Assembly: GCA_028383925.1 (NCBI GenBank) | Contig: JAOEWO010000003.1 | Coordinates: forward strand, 89,437 to 153,436 | Length of the DNA: 64,000 nucleotides | Source: Winogradskyella sp. | GTDB taxonomy: Bacteria > Bacteroidota > Bacteroidia > Flavobacteriales > Flavobacteriaceae | Direction: 5' to 3' | In this document: positions 63,921-64,000 of the stretch, one piece after another | How positions within the stretch are numbered: position 1 is the first letter of the stretch | Layout of the letters: every line of letters starts with the position of its first letter | Notes under the pieces: model-generated | What the model was told of the DNA's origin: nothing | Seen by the model: the letters and a program-made list of their open reading frames with translations, nothing else | Databases searched by the model: none | Program-made: the position numbers and the translations under genes

Positions 63921-64000
63921 ATGCTTTATACCGCTTTAGATCATCGTATTTGTAATTATAGTATAACCATAAATGCACCACTGTAAATACGTTTGTGTTA

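Overview
The window is a chromosomal segment of a marine-type member of the Flavobacteriaceae (Bacteroidota). The support is low-GC coding sequence, promoters of the Bacteroidota type (TTG, about 19-20 nt, TAnnTTTG), absence of Shine-Dalgarno sites, a type IX secretion C-terminal sorting domain and a PorQ homologue, a TonB receptor with a carboxypeptidase-like N-terminal domain, and flavobacterial gene orders (porQ-cmk, zapA/ncRNA/rny, rlmD followed by two DUF genes). I cannot name the genus from sequence alone.

Layout. 1-1778: 3' end of gyrA and a secreted TPR protein. 2134-9769 (minus): a very large secreted PQQ-type sugar dehydrogenase/cytochrome c fusion, an NlpC/P60 hydrolase and a thiolase. 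9884-11935: a 7TM-HD phosphohydrolase (PgpH type). 11992-12346 (minus): tRNA-Arg, tRNA-Pro and tRNA-Ser with a broken tRNA copy among them. 12562-13155: a gene interrupted by one in-frame stop. 13237-18957: a complete, overlapping four-gene ligase-associated DNA-damage operon. 19104-22659 (minus): a DinB-like protein, two DUF proteins and an rRNA methyltransferase. 22811-29896: an ECF sigma operon, ornithine aminotransferase, small membrane proteins, an Smr protein, an Asp-rich lipoprotein, cysteine desulfurase and an orphan protein. 30508-34680 (minus): TonB-dependent receptor and M23 peptidase. 34855-37343: coiled-coil protein, zapA, a probable 6S RNA and rny. 37408-43470: xerD, three small outer-membrane barrels, aroQ, an acyltransferase and lpdA. 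43528-48258: DUF1572, msrB, an insertion that looks like a MITE, an M48 protease, an MFS transporter and a repeat lipoprotein. 48515-51477 (minus): ECF sigma, putative anti-sigma and two adhesin-like effectors. 51877-59378: lon, LysM protein, porQ, cmk, a Kbp-like protein and rpsA. 59579-63859: pyrR, pyrB, a STAS-like protein, rnz, pdxH and a CAP-domain lipoprotein.

Most genes are core metabolism, translation and cell-envelope functions. The parts that go beyond routine annotation are: a 151-bp element with perfect 17-bp terminal inverted repeats and a 7-bp target duplication (44617-44781); a tRNA-Arg fragment abutting a dispersed palindrome (12100-12138); a gene with one nonsense codon and an otherwise intact frame (12562-13155); a structured RNA with a 14-bp closing helix between zapA and rny; a G-rich 8-bp tandem repeat (19827-19890); three mutually complementary repeats upstream of the CAP gene (63206-63274); and several promoters placed so close to ATG codons that leaderless mRNAs are predicted. 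I found no CRISPR array, rRNA operon, prophage or complete insertion sequence, and no clearly undescribed multi-gene system. The least understood coding clusters are the two sigma-factor operons and the rlmD-linked DUF pair.
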